Assembly (NCBI RefSeq): GCF_900095025.1
Contig: NZ_FMBK01000003.1
Location: 180,840 to 244,839 of the forward strand
Direction: 5' to 3'
Source: Acinetobacter albensis
GTDB taxonomy: Bacteria; Pseudomonadota; Gammaproteobacteria; Pseudomonadales; Moraxellaceae
Length of the DNA: 64,000 bases
The translations under genes and the position numbers were made by a program. The number at the start of each line of letters is the position of its first letter. Position 1 is the stretch's first letter. Below the pieces are notes generated by a model. That model was not told the origin of the DNA. It searched no databases and saw only the letters and a program-made list of their open reading frames with translations. Positions 26,126 through 35,975 of the stretch are shown here, in pieces.

Positions 26126-27775
26126 TTAAGCAGTAAAACTTCGTGCTAATAATCTGGTTACATCAATATCTTGAGGATTTAACATTCCAACCACTTGTCC
26201 ATGAAAGGGATGATAACGAGACTGGATAAAAGCCTGCGCAACAAAGTCAGGGGCATATCTTTTGAGTAAAACAGCTTGTACTAAAATGACCAAACGACTG
26301 ACTAAACGACGTGCCATAAATTGTAAATTTTCTGAATTTTGCTGAAATAACATACATAAGGCATCCTGTTCTTGTTGTAGTACAGCTTCTTGTGCCGTTA
26401 TTTCAGCCAAAGAGGTAAATAAAATGGTGACTGAATCTGGATCATATTGCATGGCACGAAGTACATCTAAACACATGACATTGCCTGAACCTTCCCAAAT
26501 GCTATTCACTGGAGCTTCTTTAAAAATACGCGCCATGATGCCGTTATTTACATAGCCATTTCCACCAAAAATTTCCATCATTTCGCCACTCAGTTCAACG
26601 GTGCGCTTGCAAATCCAAAACTTAGCAGCTGGAATCAAGATGCGTCTCCATGCTTGTGAGAGTTGATCTTCCATTTCGTAACAATGTGCCAAATGAAAAC
26701 TCAACTGTGTGGCTGCTTCAGCTTCTAAAGCTAAATCGACTAACACGGCTTGCATCAAGGGTTGTTCGGCTAAAGGTTTTCCAAAGGCTTTTCGTTGACG
26801 GGTATAGGCAATGCATTGAACCAAGGCTTGACGTAACATTGCGCTACTACCGATGGAACATGTTAGGCGAGTGTAATTTGCCATTTCAATGATCGTGGGA
26901 ATACCACGTCCTGCTTCACCGATCATCACGCCCCACGCATCCTGAAACTTAACTTCTGAACTGGAATTGCTGCAATTTCCGACTTTATCTTTTAAACGCT
27001 GAATCAAGATGCTGTTTTTAGTTCCATCTTCTAACCATCGTGGCACATAAAAGCAAGCCACACCATTCTGCTCAGTTTGTGCAACCACCAAGTGGGCATC
27101 TGACATGGGGGCTGAAAAAAACCACTTGTGTCCCGTTAACAAATAAGCATTACCACGCCCTGCTTGCGCAACAGGACGCGCAAGGGTCCGATTGGCCCGT
27201 ACATCCGAACCGCCTTGCTTTTCAGTCATCCCCATACCCAGCCAAATCGACTTTTTTTGGGCAATGGGGAGATCACGTTCATCATATTCATTACAGAGCA
27301 GTTTTTGGCCCAGTTTTGCCCACAGTTCGGGTTCACGTTGTATCAACGGAATACTGCCCAAAGTCATGGCATTGGGGCACAAATTTCCAGCTTCAACTTG
27401 TCCACTCAAATAAAAACGTGCTGCCCAATCTACCCATTTACTGGCGGATTGAGTTGCTATAAATGGATGTGCATGCGTATTAAACTGGCGGTTCAAGGCC
27501 ATCCATTGATGCCAAGCAGGATGAAACTCTAGTACATCTTTACGGTGACCGCGAGCATCGAAACAATGCAAAATTGGTGGATGTCGATTGGCTAAATCGG
27601 CATAGTGATAATATTCAGCAGATCCCACCGTTTTTCCCAAATCAGATAACTGCTGCTGATCACTGCTGTTATAACGCATTAAAATTTCTTGTAAGATCAA
27701 ATCCGTGTTAAACAAATTGTAGTTTTGCTGTTCATCAAACTGATTTGAAATTTGGTGTGTGGTCCATGTCTGCAT
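26126..27775 (-). CDS. aidB: AidB-like acyl-CoA dehydrogenase
   Basis: A 549-residue flavoprotein close in length and pattern to E. coli AidB (541). Shared blocks: FHPAWHQWM, VEAGNLCPNAMT, LGMGMTEKQGGSDVRANRT (flavin contact), GHKWFFSAPMSDAHLVVAQT, LKDKVGNCSNSSSEV and EAPVNSIWEGSGNVMCLDVLR. AidB is induced by alkylating agents in E. coli and binds FAD and DNA; its substrate is unclear. The catalytic-position Glu is in the PVNSIWEGSGN block. It is divergent from a TetR regulator 80 bases away, which likely controls it. Orthology rather than a catabolic acyl-CoA dehydrogenase is likely but not certain. Confidence 0.85.
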   Translation of the reverse strand: MQTWTTHQISNQFDEQQNYNLFNTDLILQEILMRYNSSDQQQLSDLGKTVGSAEYYHYADLANRHPPILHCFDARGHRKDVLEFHPAWHQWMALNRQFNTHAHPFIATQSASKWVDWAARFYLSGQVEAGNLCPNAMTLGSIPLIQREPELWAKLGQKLLCNEYDERDLPIAQKKSIWLGMGMTEKQGGSDVRANRTLARPVAQAGRGNAYLLTGHKWFFSAPMSDAHLVVAQTEQNGVACFYVPRWLEDGTKNSILIQRLKDKVGNCSNSSSEVKFQDAWGVMIGEAGRGIPTIIEMANYTRLTCSIGSSAMLRQALVQCIAYTRQRKAFGKPLAEQPLMQAVLVDLALEAEAATQLSFHLAHCYEMEDQLSQAWRRILIPAAKFWICKRTVELSGEMMEIFGGNGYVNNGIMARIFKEAPVNSIWEGSGNVMCLDVLRAMQYDPDSVTILFTSLAEITAQEAVLQQEQDALCMLFQQNSENLQFMARRLVSRLVILVQAVLLKRYAPDFVAQAFIQSRYHPFHGQVVGMLNPQDIDVTRLLARSFTA

Positions 27776-27855
27776 ACTGATTCTCTGTCTTGTTATTTCT
27801 GTACTTTCACTTCAGTATAAAGAAAAATGAGAACTAGGATGTTCAGCTTTCAGCT

Positions 27856-28500
27856 ATGAAAATTGCAGCAGCTCAAGTACGTCGAAAGCCACGTCAATCA
27901 CGTGCCAAAGTAACCCAAGAGGCGCTGATAGACACTTTTGTTCAGCTTTTAGCACAACAATCTGCCGAAACGATTACGATTCGTGCAATCACTGAGGTAG
28001 CAGGTGTAGGACTGGGTACTTTTTATGAATATTTTGCTAAAAAACAAGATTTGATTGCCTTGACGATTCATCAACACGTTAAACAAAATGCAATCACACT
28101 TAAAACTTATGCACAAAGTCGAATTGAGTTATCCATAGATGAAGAACTTTCTCTTTATTTAAGCCATTTGATTCATTTTCAAATTACGAACATTCAACAG
28201 CAGTCTCGAATCTGGTCACAACTTTTTTGTCTTGAACGGCAAATCTCTACGCCTGAGGCCTATCAAAACCACTATAAACTTATGCTCGATCTTTGGAATG
28301 GTCTTTTAACGCCATTTATGGCAAATTTAAACATACGGCAACGTTTTGCTTTAAATCTACATCGGATTATTTATGGATTTATTTCTCAGACCCTATTGCT
28401 CCATCCAGATTTCAACGCATGGGATACATTAGAACAAGATATTTTAAGCTCAATCCAAGGCTTAATTGCTGAATTGGAGTGCTCCATTTCCACTCTTTAA
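27856..28500 (+). CDS. TetR family transcriptional regulator
   Basis: A 214-residue TetR-type repressor. The N-terminal HTH (about residues 18-62) reads RAKVTQEALIDTFVQLLAQQ and TIRAITEVAGVGLGTFYEYFAKKQDLIALTI, the classic GxGTFYxYFxxKxDL pattern. The C-terminal ligand domain is helical and divergent. It is transcribed divergently from the AidB-like gene with an 80-base shared promoter region, so it probably represses that gene and itself. The ligand may be an acyl-CoA, by analogy with other TetR-dehydrogenase pairs. Confidence 0.88.
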   Translation: MKIAAAQVRRKPRQSRAKVTQEALIDTFVQLLAQQSAETITIRAITEVAGVGLGTFYEYFAKKQDLIALTIHQHVKQNAITLKTYAQSRIELSIDEELSLYLSHLIHFQITNIQQQSRIWSQLFCLERQISTPEAYQNHYKLMLDLWNGLLTPFMANLNIRQRFALNLHRIIYGFISQTLLLHPDFNAWDTLEQDILSSIQGLIAELECSISTL

Positions 28501-28532
28501 CACCTATTAAAATCTAGGATTTGATTTATCGG

Positions 28533-28565
28533 ATATTCCATTGACCAAGAATAGAATATTCCATT
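28533..28565 (+). repeat. Direct repeat ATATTCCATT upstream of the catalase gene
   Basis: ATATTCCATT occurs at 28533-28542 and 28556-28565, a 23-base period (about two helical turns). It lies about 210 bases before the catalase start in a 276-base gap with no ORF. Could be paired binding sites for an oxidative-stress or other regulator. Confidence 0.4.
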
Positions 28566-28776
28566 TGTATCTATTTCATTCTGCGCTTAAAGTCTAAATA
28601 GATTCTGCTGTTTTTAAAGTCACATTCAGGCGATCTATTCAATTGTTCGACTGAATTTTAAATTGCTTTTTAATGGAATGAGCAACATATTAAAAATGTC
28701 ATGTTAAAAAGATAAAGTAGGTTAAATCCGAAATTATTTCCTATTTTAAACTTACTGATAACAATGGAGAAAGACC

Positions 28777-30297
28777 ATGAGCGAAGACTCTAAAAAATGC
28801 CCTGTATCCCACCTGACGACTGCCTTTGGTGCTCCGGTAACGGACAATCAAAATAGTTTAACGGCAGGTGCGCGTGGTCCATTACTTGCCCAAGATTTAT
28901 GGCTCAATGAGAAATTGGCCAATTTTGTTCGTGAAGTTATTCCTGAGCGTCGTATGCATGCTAAAGGTTCAGGTGCCTTTGGTACATTTACGGTTACCCA
29001 TGACATTAGCGCTTATACCCGAGCAAAAATTTTCTCGGAGATTGGTAAAAAAACCGAAATGTTTGCACGTTTTACCACAGTTGCAGGTGAACGTGGTGCA
29101 GCCGATGCTGAACGAGACATTCGCGGTTTTTCATTAAAATTTTATACTGAAGAAGGTAACTGGGATTTAGTCGGTAACAATACACCCGTATTTTTTATGC
29201 GTGATCCGCGTAAATTCCCTGATTTGAATAAAGCGGTTAAACGCGACCCAAAAACCAATTTACGCAGTGCGACCAATAACTGGGATTTTTGGACCTTATT
29301 ACCTGAAGCACTGCATCAAGTGACTATTGTGATGTCAGATCGAGGTATTCCGAAAAGTTATCGTCATATGCACGGTTTTGGTAGCCATACCTATAGCCTC
29401 ATCAATGCCCAAAATGAACGCTTTTGGGTTAAATTTCATTTCCGTACTCAGCAAGGCATTCAAAATTTGACCGATGCTGAAGCTGCTGAGGTGGTTGCAG
29501 CAGATCGTGAAAGTAATCAACGTGATTTATTTGATTCAATTGAAAAAGGTGATTTTCCAAAATGGAAACTGCAAGTTCAGATCATGCCTGAAACTGATGC
29601 AGAAAAAGTGCCTTATCATCCCTTTGATTTGACCAAAGTTTGGCCACATGCTGATTATCCATTAATTGATGTCGGTGAATTTGAGCTGAATAAAAATCCT
29701 GAAAATTTCTTTTTGGATGTAGAACAATCTGCTTTTGCACCCAGCAATTTAGTGCCAGGCATTAGTGCTTCACCAGACCGTATGTTACAAGCACGTTTAT
29801 TTAACTATGCTGATGCGCAGCGTTACCGTTTAGGTGTGAACTATCAGCAAATTCCAGTCAATGCCGCACGCTGCCCTGTTCACTCCAATCACCGTGATGG
29901 TCAAGGTCGTGTCGATGCCAACTATGGCGGCTTACCGCACTATGAACCAAACAGTTTCAGCCAATGGCAAGAACAAGCTGAATTTAAAGAGCCACCGTTA
30001 AAAATTTCAGGTGATGCCGCTCATTGGGACTTCCGCGCTGATGACGCCGATTATTTCAGTCAACCTCGCGCCCTGTTTAATTTAATGAATTCTGAACAAC
30101 AGCAGGCTTTATTTGACAATACTGCTGGCGCAATGGGTGACGCCCTAGATTTTATTAAATATCGCCACATTCGAAACTGTTATACCTGTGACCCGGCCTA
30201 TGGTGAAGGTGTGGCAAAAGCATTGGGGATGAGTGTTGCTGATGCTCAAGCGGCACGCGAAAATGATCCAGGCCGAAATAATCCAGGTTGGCTTTAA
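28777..30297 (+). CDS. katA: Catalase (monofunctional haem, small-subunit type)
   Basis: A 506-residue clade-3-type catalase that splits hydrogen peroxide. The distal His is residue 61 in [14 protein letters not shown], the Asn lies in [16 protein letters not shown], and the proximal haem Tyr is in [37 protein letters not shown] is the catalase signature. A Cys-containing start (KKCPVSH) lacks a signal peptide, so it is cytoplasmic. Length fits small-subunit catalases. GGAGAAAG before the ATG is the ribosome binding site, and a strong terminator follows. Confidence 0.94.
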   Translation: MSEDSKKCPVSHLTTAFGAPVTDNQNSLTAGARGPLLAQDLWLNEKLANFVREVIPERRMHAKGSGAFGTFTVTHDISAYTRAKIFSEIGKKTEMFARFTTVAGERGAADAERDIRGFSLKFYTEEGNWDLVGNNTPVFFMRDPRKFPDLNKAVKRDPKTNLRSATNNWDFWTLLPEALHQVTIVMSDRGIPKSYRHMHGFGSHTYSLINAQNERFWVKFHFRTQQGIQNLTDAEAAEVVAADRESNQRDLFDSIEKGDFPKWKLQVQIMPETDAEKVPYHPFDLTKVWPHADYPLIDVGEFELNKNPENFFLDVEQSAFAPSNLVPGISASPDRMLQARLFNYADAQRYRLGVNYQQIPVNAARCPVHSNHRDGQGRVDANYGGLPHYEPNSFSQWQEQAEFKEPPLKISGDAAHWDFRADDADYFSQPRALFNLMNSEQQQALFDNTAGAMGDALDFIKYRHIRNCYTCDPAYGEGVAKALGMSVADAQAARENDPGRNNPGWL

Positions 30298-30316
30298 TTT
30301 TTAACTAGAGTTGTAT

Positions 30317-30345
30317 AAAAACCACCGTCAGGTGGTTTTTATTTT
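30317..30345 (+). terminator. Rho-independent terminator after the catalase gene
   Basis: Perfect stem AAAAACCACC / GGTGGTTTTT with a GTCA loop, then ATTTT. Confidence 0.92.
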
Positions 30346-30537
30346 AAGCGTATTTTATATCTACTCGATATCTTGAACTCAACGATTGAATGACACTTGC
30401 TTCGGATAATGATTTTTTTGCAAATTTGCTGCGATATCTCAAATTTGAATAATCAAATTTAAAATTTCTTATCACCACCCATGTCATTCATTTTTCAAGC
30501 GAATAAAACCGTCTGTTCAATATCCTCAAATAGACCA

Positions 30538-31599
30538 TCACACCACCAAACGCCGACCTTCTCGAACACAATAAAAAGGCGCCATTAATTTCGAAGTATT
30601 TTTCATTGCAACTTTCAAATCTAACTCAGGTTGTTCACGGTTTTCATCGGTGAGTTGAAAGGTCCGATAATGAATGGCCAATGAGCATTTAGAATGCAGG
30701 TCCTGATGTGCCTGAAAAGCTTCATGCGGATTCATATGCATATAATGCATCAATTGACGTGGTTCATACGCACCGATGGGTAAAAGCGAAATACGCGGTG
30801 CACCCAAACGGCTTTGAATTTCTTTAAAATGCGGTGAATATCCAGTATCACCCGCAAAGAAGCAATGATCTTTACCTGCCAAAATAGAAAAACCACCCCA
30901 GAGTGCTCGGTTTTGATCACGTAAGCCTCGCCCTGAACCGTGTTGTGCGGGCGTATAAATAATTTTTAAATCGTGAAGTAACGAAGACTGCCACCAATCC
31001 ATTTCTAAAACATGAAAACTTTTTGGTAAATACCACGAATTGCCTAAACCGGTATAAATGGGCATAGCAAATTTATCATGCAACCATTTTAAACTGGACA
31101 AGTCCATATGATCATAATGGTTATGACTAAGTAGAACTGCATGAATAGTCGGCAATTCCTCTAATGCAATACCTGCTGGAATGACACGCTTTGGACCTTT
31201 GCCTTGCTGTGGACTCACATATTCACACCAAACTGGATCGGTGAGTAAGTTATAAGGACCAATTTGTAAAAGCACTGTTGCATGCCCTACAAACCATACC
31301 TGCCAATCATCGATGCTCGCCTGTGGGCGATCCTGTGGAAGGCTTCGTTTGGTCGTATGGAGTTCAGCTTCTTCTTTTTCTACATCAATCTTCCAAGTAG
31401 TGGATTTACGTGTGATGAGCCATTTTAATAAATCTGCACGACCACGCCCTGCAGGACGAGGAAGCATGTTGATGAATCGCTCACCATTATGATGATTAGA
31501 ATGCATAAACTGAAAAGAAGGCTGGCGCCAAGTATGTGACCAGCATTCTGTCGTAGGCAGTTGAAAGTGTAATTGTTCGGGATTTTGCTTCATGTACAT
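30538..31599 (-). CDS. MBL-fold metallo-hydrolase (NAPE-PLD/UlaG-like)
   Basis: A 353-residue metallo-beta-lactamase-fold hydrolase. Metal ligands are visible in SHNHYDHMDLSSL, TPAQHGSGRG and FAGDTGYS, with further His in LAIHYRTFQL. The N-terminal segment (RFINMLPRPAGRGRADLLKWL) and the WVGHAT-type WFVGHATVLLQIG block are typical of the group containing NAPE-PLD and bacterial RomA/UlaG-like proteins, which hydrolyse phosphodiesters or lactones. No signal peptide. Substrate unknown. The CDF transporter gene lies upstream on the same strand, 70 bases away. Confidence 0.85.
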   Translation of the reverse strand: MYMKQNPEQLHFQLPTTECWSHTWRQPSFQFMHSNHHNGERFINMLPRPAGRGRADLLKWLITRKSTTWKIDVEKEEAELHTTKRSLPQDRPQASIDDWQVWFVGHATVLLQIGPYNLLTDPVWCEYVSPQQGKGPKRVIPAGIALEELPTIHAVLLSHNHYDHMDLSSLKWLHDKFAMPIYTGLGNSWYLPKSFHVLEMDWWQSSLLHDLKIIYTPAQHGSGRGLRDQNRALWGGFSILAGKDHCFFAGDTGYSPHFKEIQSRLGAPRISLLPIGAYEPRQLMHYMHMNPHEAFQAHQDLHSKCSLAIHYRTFQLTDENREQPELDLKVAMKNTSKLMAPFYCVREGRRLVV

Positions 31600-31669
31600 T
31601 CAATTTCTTAGAGTGACGTAAATATTCAAAATCCGATATTTTGAATATTATGTTATGTATATCACGTTT

Positions 31670-32608
31670 TTATTCTAAACGACCTTTCATACGTTGTAAC
31701 CAAACTTTTTTCGTTTGTGGCTTAACAAACAATGCCATAATTTCAGGATGAATCTGTTTAATTTTCGCTTCAATTCTATTGACACAAGCTTCGATATCAT
31801 CGGAAGTTAAATGGTCTTCAAACTCTAAACTTAAAGAAGCAATCACTTGATCTGCGCCCATTTGTTCAGTTAAAACACCATTTGCAGAAAATACGGCATC
31901 ATCTTCTTGAGCAATCAATAACAAATGATCACGCAATTGCGGATCAGCTGACTCACCCAACAATAGACCTTTGGTTTCTCGCGCCAATAAAATAGCAGAA
32001 ATCGCCAACACAATTCCAATGAAGATTGAAGCGACGCCATCTAACTCTGGAATATTTAAGGCATGCGCCAGATAAATTCCGATTAGGGCAATAAAAAGTC
32101 CACATAGCGCTGCAGTATCTTCAAATAATACGGTGAAAGTCGTGGGGTCTTTACTCCGACGAAAAGCTTCGAAGTAACCGAGCTGCCCCTTGGTTTTACG
32201 AAAAGCTTTTAACGCCACCAACCATGATATGCCTTCACATAAAATCGCAATTCCCAAAACAATATAATTTAAATTTGGACTCAGCATTTCCTCAGGATAG
32301 CGCACATGCTGTATGCCTTGATAAATCGAAACCACAGCACCCAGTGCAAACACCATTAAAGAAACAATAAAGGCCCAAAAATAAAGTTCGCGTCCATAAC
32401 CAAACGGATGCTGTGCATTTGGAGATTGTTGCGATTTTTTTATGCCGTACAGCAATAGAATTTCATTTAGAGTATCCACCACTGAATGAATCGCTTCACT
32501 CAGCATAGCGGAACTATTGGTGATATACGCTGCAACAAACTTGACCAAGGCAATCGCTAAATTGCCCGCCAGAGCAGCATACACCACAATTTTATTTGAA
32601 TCCGACAT
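31670..32608 (-). CDS. Cation diffusion facilitator family transporter
   Basis: A 312-residue CDF antiporter that exports divalent metal ions (such as zinc, iron or cobalt) against protons. Six membrane helices are readable; the first metal site is in HSVVDTLNEILLLYG, the family block HPFGYGRELYFWAF follows, and helix V has LFEDTAALCGLFIALIG. The C-terminal cytoplasmic domain is short (about 90 residues). The ED rather than HD/DD residues in helix V and the sequence style place it with the SLC30A9-like branch. Metal specificity cannot be assigned. Confidence 0.88.
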   Translation of the reverse strand: MSDSNKIVVYAALAGNLAIALVKFVAAYITNSSAMLSEAIHSVVDTLNEILLLYGIKKSQQSPNAQHPFGYGRELYFWAFIVSLMVFALGAVVSIYQGIQHVRYPEEMLSPNLNYIVLGIAILCEGISWLVALKAFRKTKGQLGYFEAFRRSKDPTTFTVLFEDTAALCGLFIALIGIYLAHALNIPELDGVASIFIGIVLAISAILLARETKGLLLGESADPQLRDHLLLIAQEDDAVFSANGVLTEQMGADQVIASLSLEFEDHLTSDDIEACVNRIEAKIKQIHPEIMALFVKPQTKKVWLQRMKGRLE

Positions 32609-33131
32609 TTAAACGCGCCTTAGATTTATTATCATCGAGTAGCATTATTGAAATAGTACTATTCAATTTTTATCTTTATTTGGACTCATCTTAACCAAAC
32701 ATTCGGTATCAATAGTTTATTTTTTGTTGTTCTCTTTAAAGCCTGCTGCATTCGATCATTCAGGGAAGCATTTTTCATTTAGAGCAAGTTAAATGGAGGA
32801 TAAAGTATAGGTCACTCATTAGATGAGGATTTTTGTTTTAGTTTAATTTTAGATAAAAATATTGGGTTGATTGTGCGTTTCATTTATTCAAAATAATGAG
32901 AATTAATTTATACCGTTTATTAAATTTTATGATTTAGCACAATCTTTTTATTTTAGTTTATCGGTTTTATTGACTATAAATACCGCGTTTTAATATACAA
33001 AAATATTAATAAAAATAGAAATATCATTTATTTACTAAATGCAATCATCATCATGCGCTCATTGTTTATAGATTATACTCTTGCCAACTTATAGTAAGAC
33101 ATTTTTTGGATTACTTATTGGACTTAAGTAT
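32609..33131. other. 523-base intergenic region with no gene seen
   Basis: Very AT-rich, with stops in all frames and no convincing terminator or hairpin. It lies between the divergent CDF and LysR genes and should hold both promoters. A weak frame at 33081 in phase with the LysR gene is not taken as coding because it lacks a ribosome binding site. Confidence 0.6.
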
Positions 33132-34031
33132 ATGGAATTACGTCACCTACGATATTTTATTACGGTTGCTGAAGAACTCAATTTTAGTAAGGCCGCTTTA
33201 AAGCTGTTTACTGCACAACCTTCTTTAAGTCAGCAAATTAAAGACCTAGAAGAAGATGTAGGGGTCCAACTTTTTTATCGAACAAAACGAAAAGTTGAAT
33301 TGACTGAAGAAGGTACAGTATTTTTAGAACAAGCACGCTTAACGCTCGCACAAGCCGATAAAGCCGTTGCTATGGCACGTCAAGTTTCACAAGCCAAACA
33401 ACAAATGTTACGTATTGGTTTTGTACCTGTGGCGGAGGTAAAAATTTTTCCTTCGGTATTGCCCAATTTACGGGTTCAACATCCAGATTTTAAAATAGAA
33501 CTCCTCAGCTTAAACAATACTGAGCAAATGAAGCGCTTAAAAAAAGGCGAATTGGATATATCGTTTACGCGGCACAATTTAAACAGTGATGAAATAAAAA
33601 GCTTATTTGTTTTACGTGAACCCATGGTGTTTATTTTGCCAGAAGACCATCCTTTGGCAAAATATGAAAAAATTCCTGTACAAGCACTTCATGGGGTCGA
33701 TTTTATTATTCCTGCGGTGGAACAATCTCACACCATTCATCACCATATTCTTGATTTTGCCAAAACACAGGGTATTACTTTAAATATTGTCCAAAAAGCC
33801 GATAATATTTTATTCAATATCAATGCAGTGGGTATGGGTTTAGGTTGTACCATTTTACCTGCCTACACTGCTCCATTGATCACGTCAAATAGCGTTATTC
33901 GCCCATTAGAGGTTGAGTTGCCTTATGTCGACCTCTATGTCAGCTACCATAAAAGCAATACATCTGTCGCGGTACGAAAATTTATCGAATTACTCACTCA
34001 AATTTTTTATCTGGATATCAATCGTGATTGA
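33132..34031 (+). CDS. LysR family transcriptional regulator
   Basis: A 299-residue LysR-type regulator with the N-terminal MELRHLRYFITVAEELNFSKAA...QPSLSQQIKDLEEDVGVQLFYRTKRKVELTEEG helix-turn-helix and an effector domain (LRIGFVPVAEVKIFPSVLP; GMGLGCTILPAY). The start is the canonical MELRHL at 33132, not the upstream ATG at 33081. The HTH and effector pattern resemble the CatM/BenM/HcaR branch that senses aromatic compounds, but no catabolic genes are near. It ends one base before the convergent HAD gene. Confidence 0.87.
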   Translation: MELRHLRYFITVAEELNFSKAALKLFTAQPSLSQQIKDLEEDVGVQLFYRTKRKVELTEEGTVFLEQARLTLAQADKAVAMARQVSQAKQQMLRIGFVPVAEVKIFPSVLPNLRVQHPDFKIELLSLNNTEQMKRLKKGELDISFTRHNLNSDEIKSLFVLREPMVFILPEDHPLAKYEKIPVQALHGVDFIIPAVEQSHTIHHHILDFAKTQGITLNIVQKADNILFNINAVGMGLGCTILPAYTAPLITSNSVIRPLEVELPYVDLYVSYHKSNTSVAVRKFIELLTQIFYLDINRD

Positions 34032-34032
34032 G

Positions 34033-34701
34033 TTAACCTGCTTCTTTTAAGCGGATATGCTGCATTAGAAATCGATGTAAGTCAGCGACATCACTCACAA
34101 TTGCGATTGGGTCAAATTGTGCTAATACGTCAACTGTATGAACGCCATAACTCACGCCAATGCTTGGCATCACAATATTTTGTGCCATTTCTAAATCATA
34201 AGACGTATCACCGACCATAATTGCATGCTCAGCCTTTACACCTGTAACTCTTAATATTTCAGCCAACATCAGTGGGTCAGGTTTAGATTTGGTTTCGCTG
34301 GCGGCACGTGTTACATCAAACATATCTAGACTTTGCGTTTGAGCCAAGACACGATCTAGCCCTCTTCGGCTTTTACCCGTCGCAACAGCCAACTTGATGT
34401 TATGATTTTTTAAATCTATAAGAAGCTCAGCGACCCCCTTAAACCAAACATCATCAGTAGAATTTTCCACATAATGGTCGCTATAACTTTGCAGAATTTC
34501 ATGATGTAATTCAGGTACATCTGGAAATAAAACCTGAGCTACTTCAGGCAAACCTAGACCGATAATACTTTGTGCAGCCTCTGCGGTCAGCGGTTGATTA
34601 AATTGCTGCGCTGCAAATTTTAGGCTAGAAACAATTTGACTGACTGAATCGAATAAAGTGCCATCCCAGTCAAAAATAATCAGTTCTACAGGTTTGTTCA
34701 T
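34033..34701 (-). CDS. HAD-IA family hydrolase (Gph-like)
   Basis: A 222-residue HAD-IA phosphatase. Motif I is IIFDWDGTLFDSVSQI, motif II is AVATGKSRRGLD, motif III/IV is in KPDPLMLAEIL and MVGDTSYDLEMAQN. It resembles phosphoglycolate phosphatase and the Gph-like gene that often sits beside rluC. The frame continues upstream to 34776, but GAGGAA lies just before the ATG at 34701, which begins the standard N-terminus. Substrate unproven. Confidence 0.87.
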   Translation of the reverse strand: MNKPVELIIFDWDGTLFDSVSQIVSSLKFAAQQFNQPLTAEAAQSIIGLGLPEVAQVLFPDVPELHHEILQSYSDHYVENSTDDVWFKGVAELLIDLKNHNIKLAVATGKSRRGLDRVLAQTQSLDMFDVTRAASETKSKPDPLMLAEILRVTGVKAEHAIMVGDTSYDLEMAQNIVMPSIGVSYGVHTVDVLAQFDPIAIVSDVADLHRFLMQHIRLKEAG

Positions 34702-34791
34702 CTTCAGTTCCTCAGTTAAATTCAGCTTTTTCAATCCCACTCTAACGTCCTTTAAAGTAAAAGATGTCAACTGCAACTTTATTTGAAATTC

Positions 34792-34834
34792 AATCTCAAT
34801 CTATTTCTTCTCCTTGAAGAAATAGATTGAGATT
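34792..34834. repeat. 19-bp perfect inverted repeat between rluC and the HAD gene
   Basis: AATCTCAATCTATTTCTTC is followed by a 5-base loop TCCTT and its exact reverse complement. The minus-strand RNA would present AAGGA in the loop. There is no T-tract on either side, so it is not a classic terminator. The rest of the 34702-35036 gap shows a smaller ACGACAT / ATGTCGT hairpin (34985-35003) and no ORF. Confidence 0.85.
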
Positions 34835-35036
34835 CATCATGACAAGGAAAGTTCAAAAATTTCAAATCACTATTTTCGTCCATTATTTATCAAATATTAA
34901 CAGCTTAATATGACTCAAATTTTAAACATGCAACTTACAAAATAAGCATATTACTCAGTTGCTCATTTCTGTCCTACAGCCTAATAACGACATCCATGTC
35001 GTTTTCGACCTAACAGCCCATGTCAAATAGGGTGTC

Positions 35037-35975
35037 TTAATCCTTTGACTGCGCACGTAATTGCGCCACCACACTTTGCATATCTTCAGGCAAAGGCGCT
35101 TCAATGGTGTCATAACCTGGGATTTCTAAACGCAAGGCATGTAAACACAGACGTCGTGCCGCTGGGCCTCTATATTCAGTTTGATGGCCATATTTATCAT
35201 CACCCACCAGAGGATGACCAATACTCAATCCATGTACACGAATTTGATGAGTCCGTCCTGAAAGCGGTGAGGCATAAACCAAAGTCGCATGTCGAAAACG
35301 CTCAGCAACATTCCACTGTGTTTGACTTGGCTTACCTTCTTTAGATACGCGTACACGACGCTCACCATTGGCCAATTCATAACGATGTAAAGGTGCATCA
35401 ATCAGTTGTTTATCCAAACTGACCTGCCCTTTCACAATGGCTGCATAGGTTTTTTTAATTTTATGTTCACGCAATAAATCTTGTAGCGTTTTTAAGGTAC
35501 TACGCTTTTTGCTGATCATCACCAAACCAGAAGTATCACGGTCAATTCGGTGAATCAATTCCAAATATTTTTTACCTGTTGCGGCACGTAAGCCCTCAAT
35601 TAAGCCATAGGCCACACCACTTCCGCCATGTACAGCAATCCCTGAAGGTTTATTGACCACCATCAAACCTTCATCTTCATAGATGACACGACTCAGTAAA
35701 CTTTGTGCGACTTTATCAGACACAGGTGCCGCAGTTTCATCTTTAGGCTCATAACGGATGGGTGCGACTCGAATTTGATCGCCAATCGCAAGTTTGGTTT
35801 CCGCTTTAATACGCTTTTTATTGACCCTAACTTGCCCTTCACGCATCAAACGATAAATCCGACTTTTCGGCACACCTTTCAGTCTGGAAAATAAAAAATT
35901 ATCAATACGTTGACCCGATTGATGCTCGTCCACTTCAAACCAAGTGACACTTTGCCATTCTTGCGTAGAATTCAT
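35037..35975 (-). CDS. rluC: 23S rRNA pseudouridine(955/2504/2580) synthase RluC
   Basis: A 312-residue RluA-family synthase. An N-terminal S4 RNA-binding domain (QRIDNFLFSRLKGVPKSRIYRLMREGQVRVNKKR, about residues 15-80) precedes the catalytic domain with HRIDRDTSGLVMISK (catalytic Asp in RIDRDTSG) and PLSGRTHQIRVH. RluC modifies 23S rRNA uridines 955, 2504 and 2580. The frame goes back to a TTG at 35993; the ATG at 35975 is chosen. It is divergent from rne, the same arrangement as in E. coli and other Gammaproteobacteria, which supports RluC over other RluA relatives. Confidence 0.93.
   Translation of the reverse strand: MNSTQEWQSVTWFEVDEHQSGQRIDNFLFSRLKGVPKSRIYRLMREGQVRVNKKRIKAETKLAIGDQIRVAPIRYEPKDETAAPVSDKVAQSLLSRVIYEDEGLMVVNKPSGIAVHGGSGVAYGLIEGLRAATGKKYLELIHRIDRDTSGLVMISKKRSTLKTLQDLLREHKIKKTYAAIVKGQVSLDKQLIDAPLHRYELANGERRVRVSKEGKPSQTQWNVAERFRHATLVYASPLSGRTHQIRVHGLSIGHPLVGDDKYGHQTEYRGPAARRLCLHALRLEIPGYDTIEAPLPEDMQSVVAQLRAQSKD

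Noticed and set aside
27040..27532. Overlapping 140- and 122-codon ORFs opposite the AidB-like gene
   Set aside because: The minus-strand frame has a full conserved AidB pattern across the region; the opposite frames have no recognisable domains.
34979..35005. ACGACAT / ATGTCGT hairpin as the rluC terminator
   Set aside because: The stem is short and the minus-strand side has no T-run, so it is not listed as a terminator.
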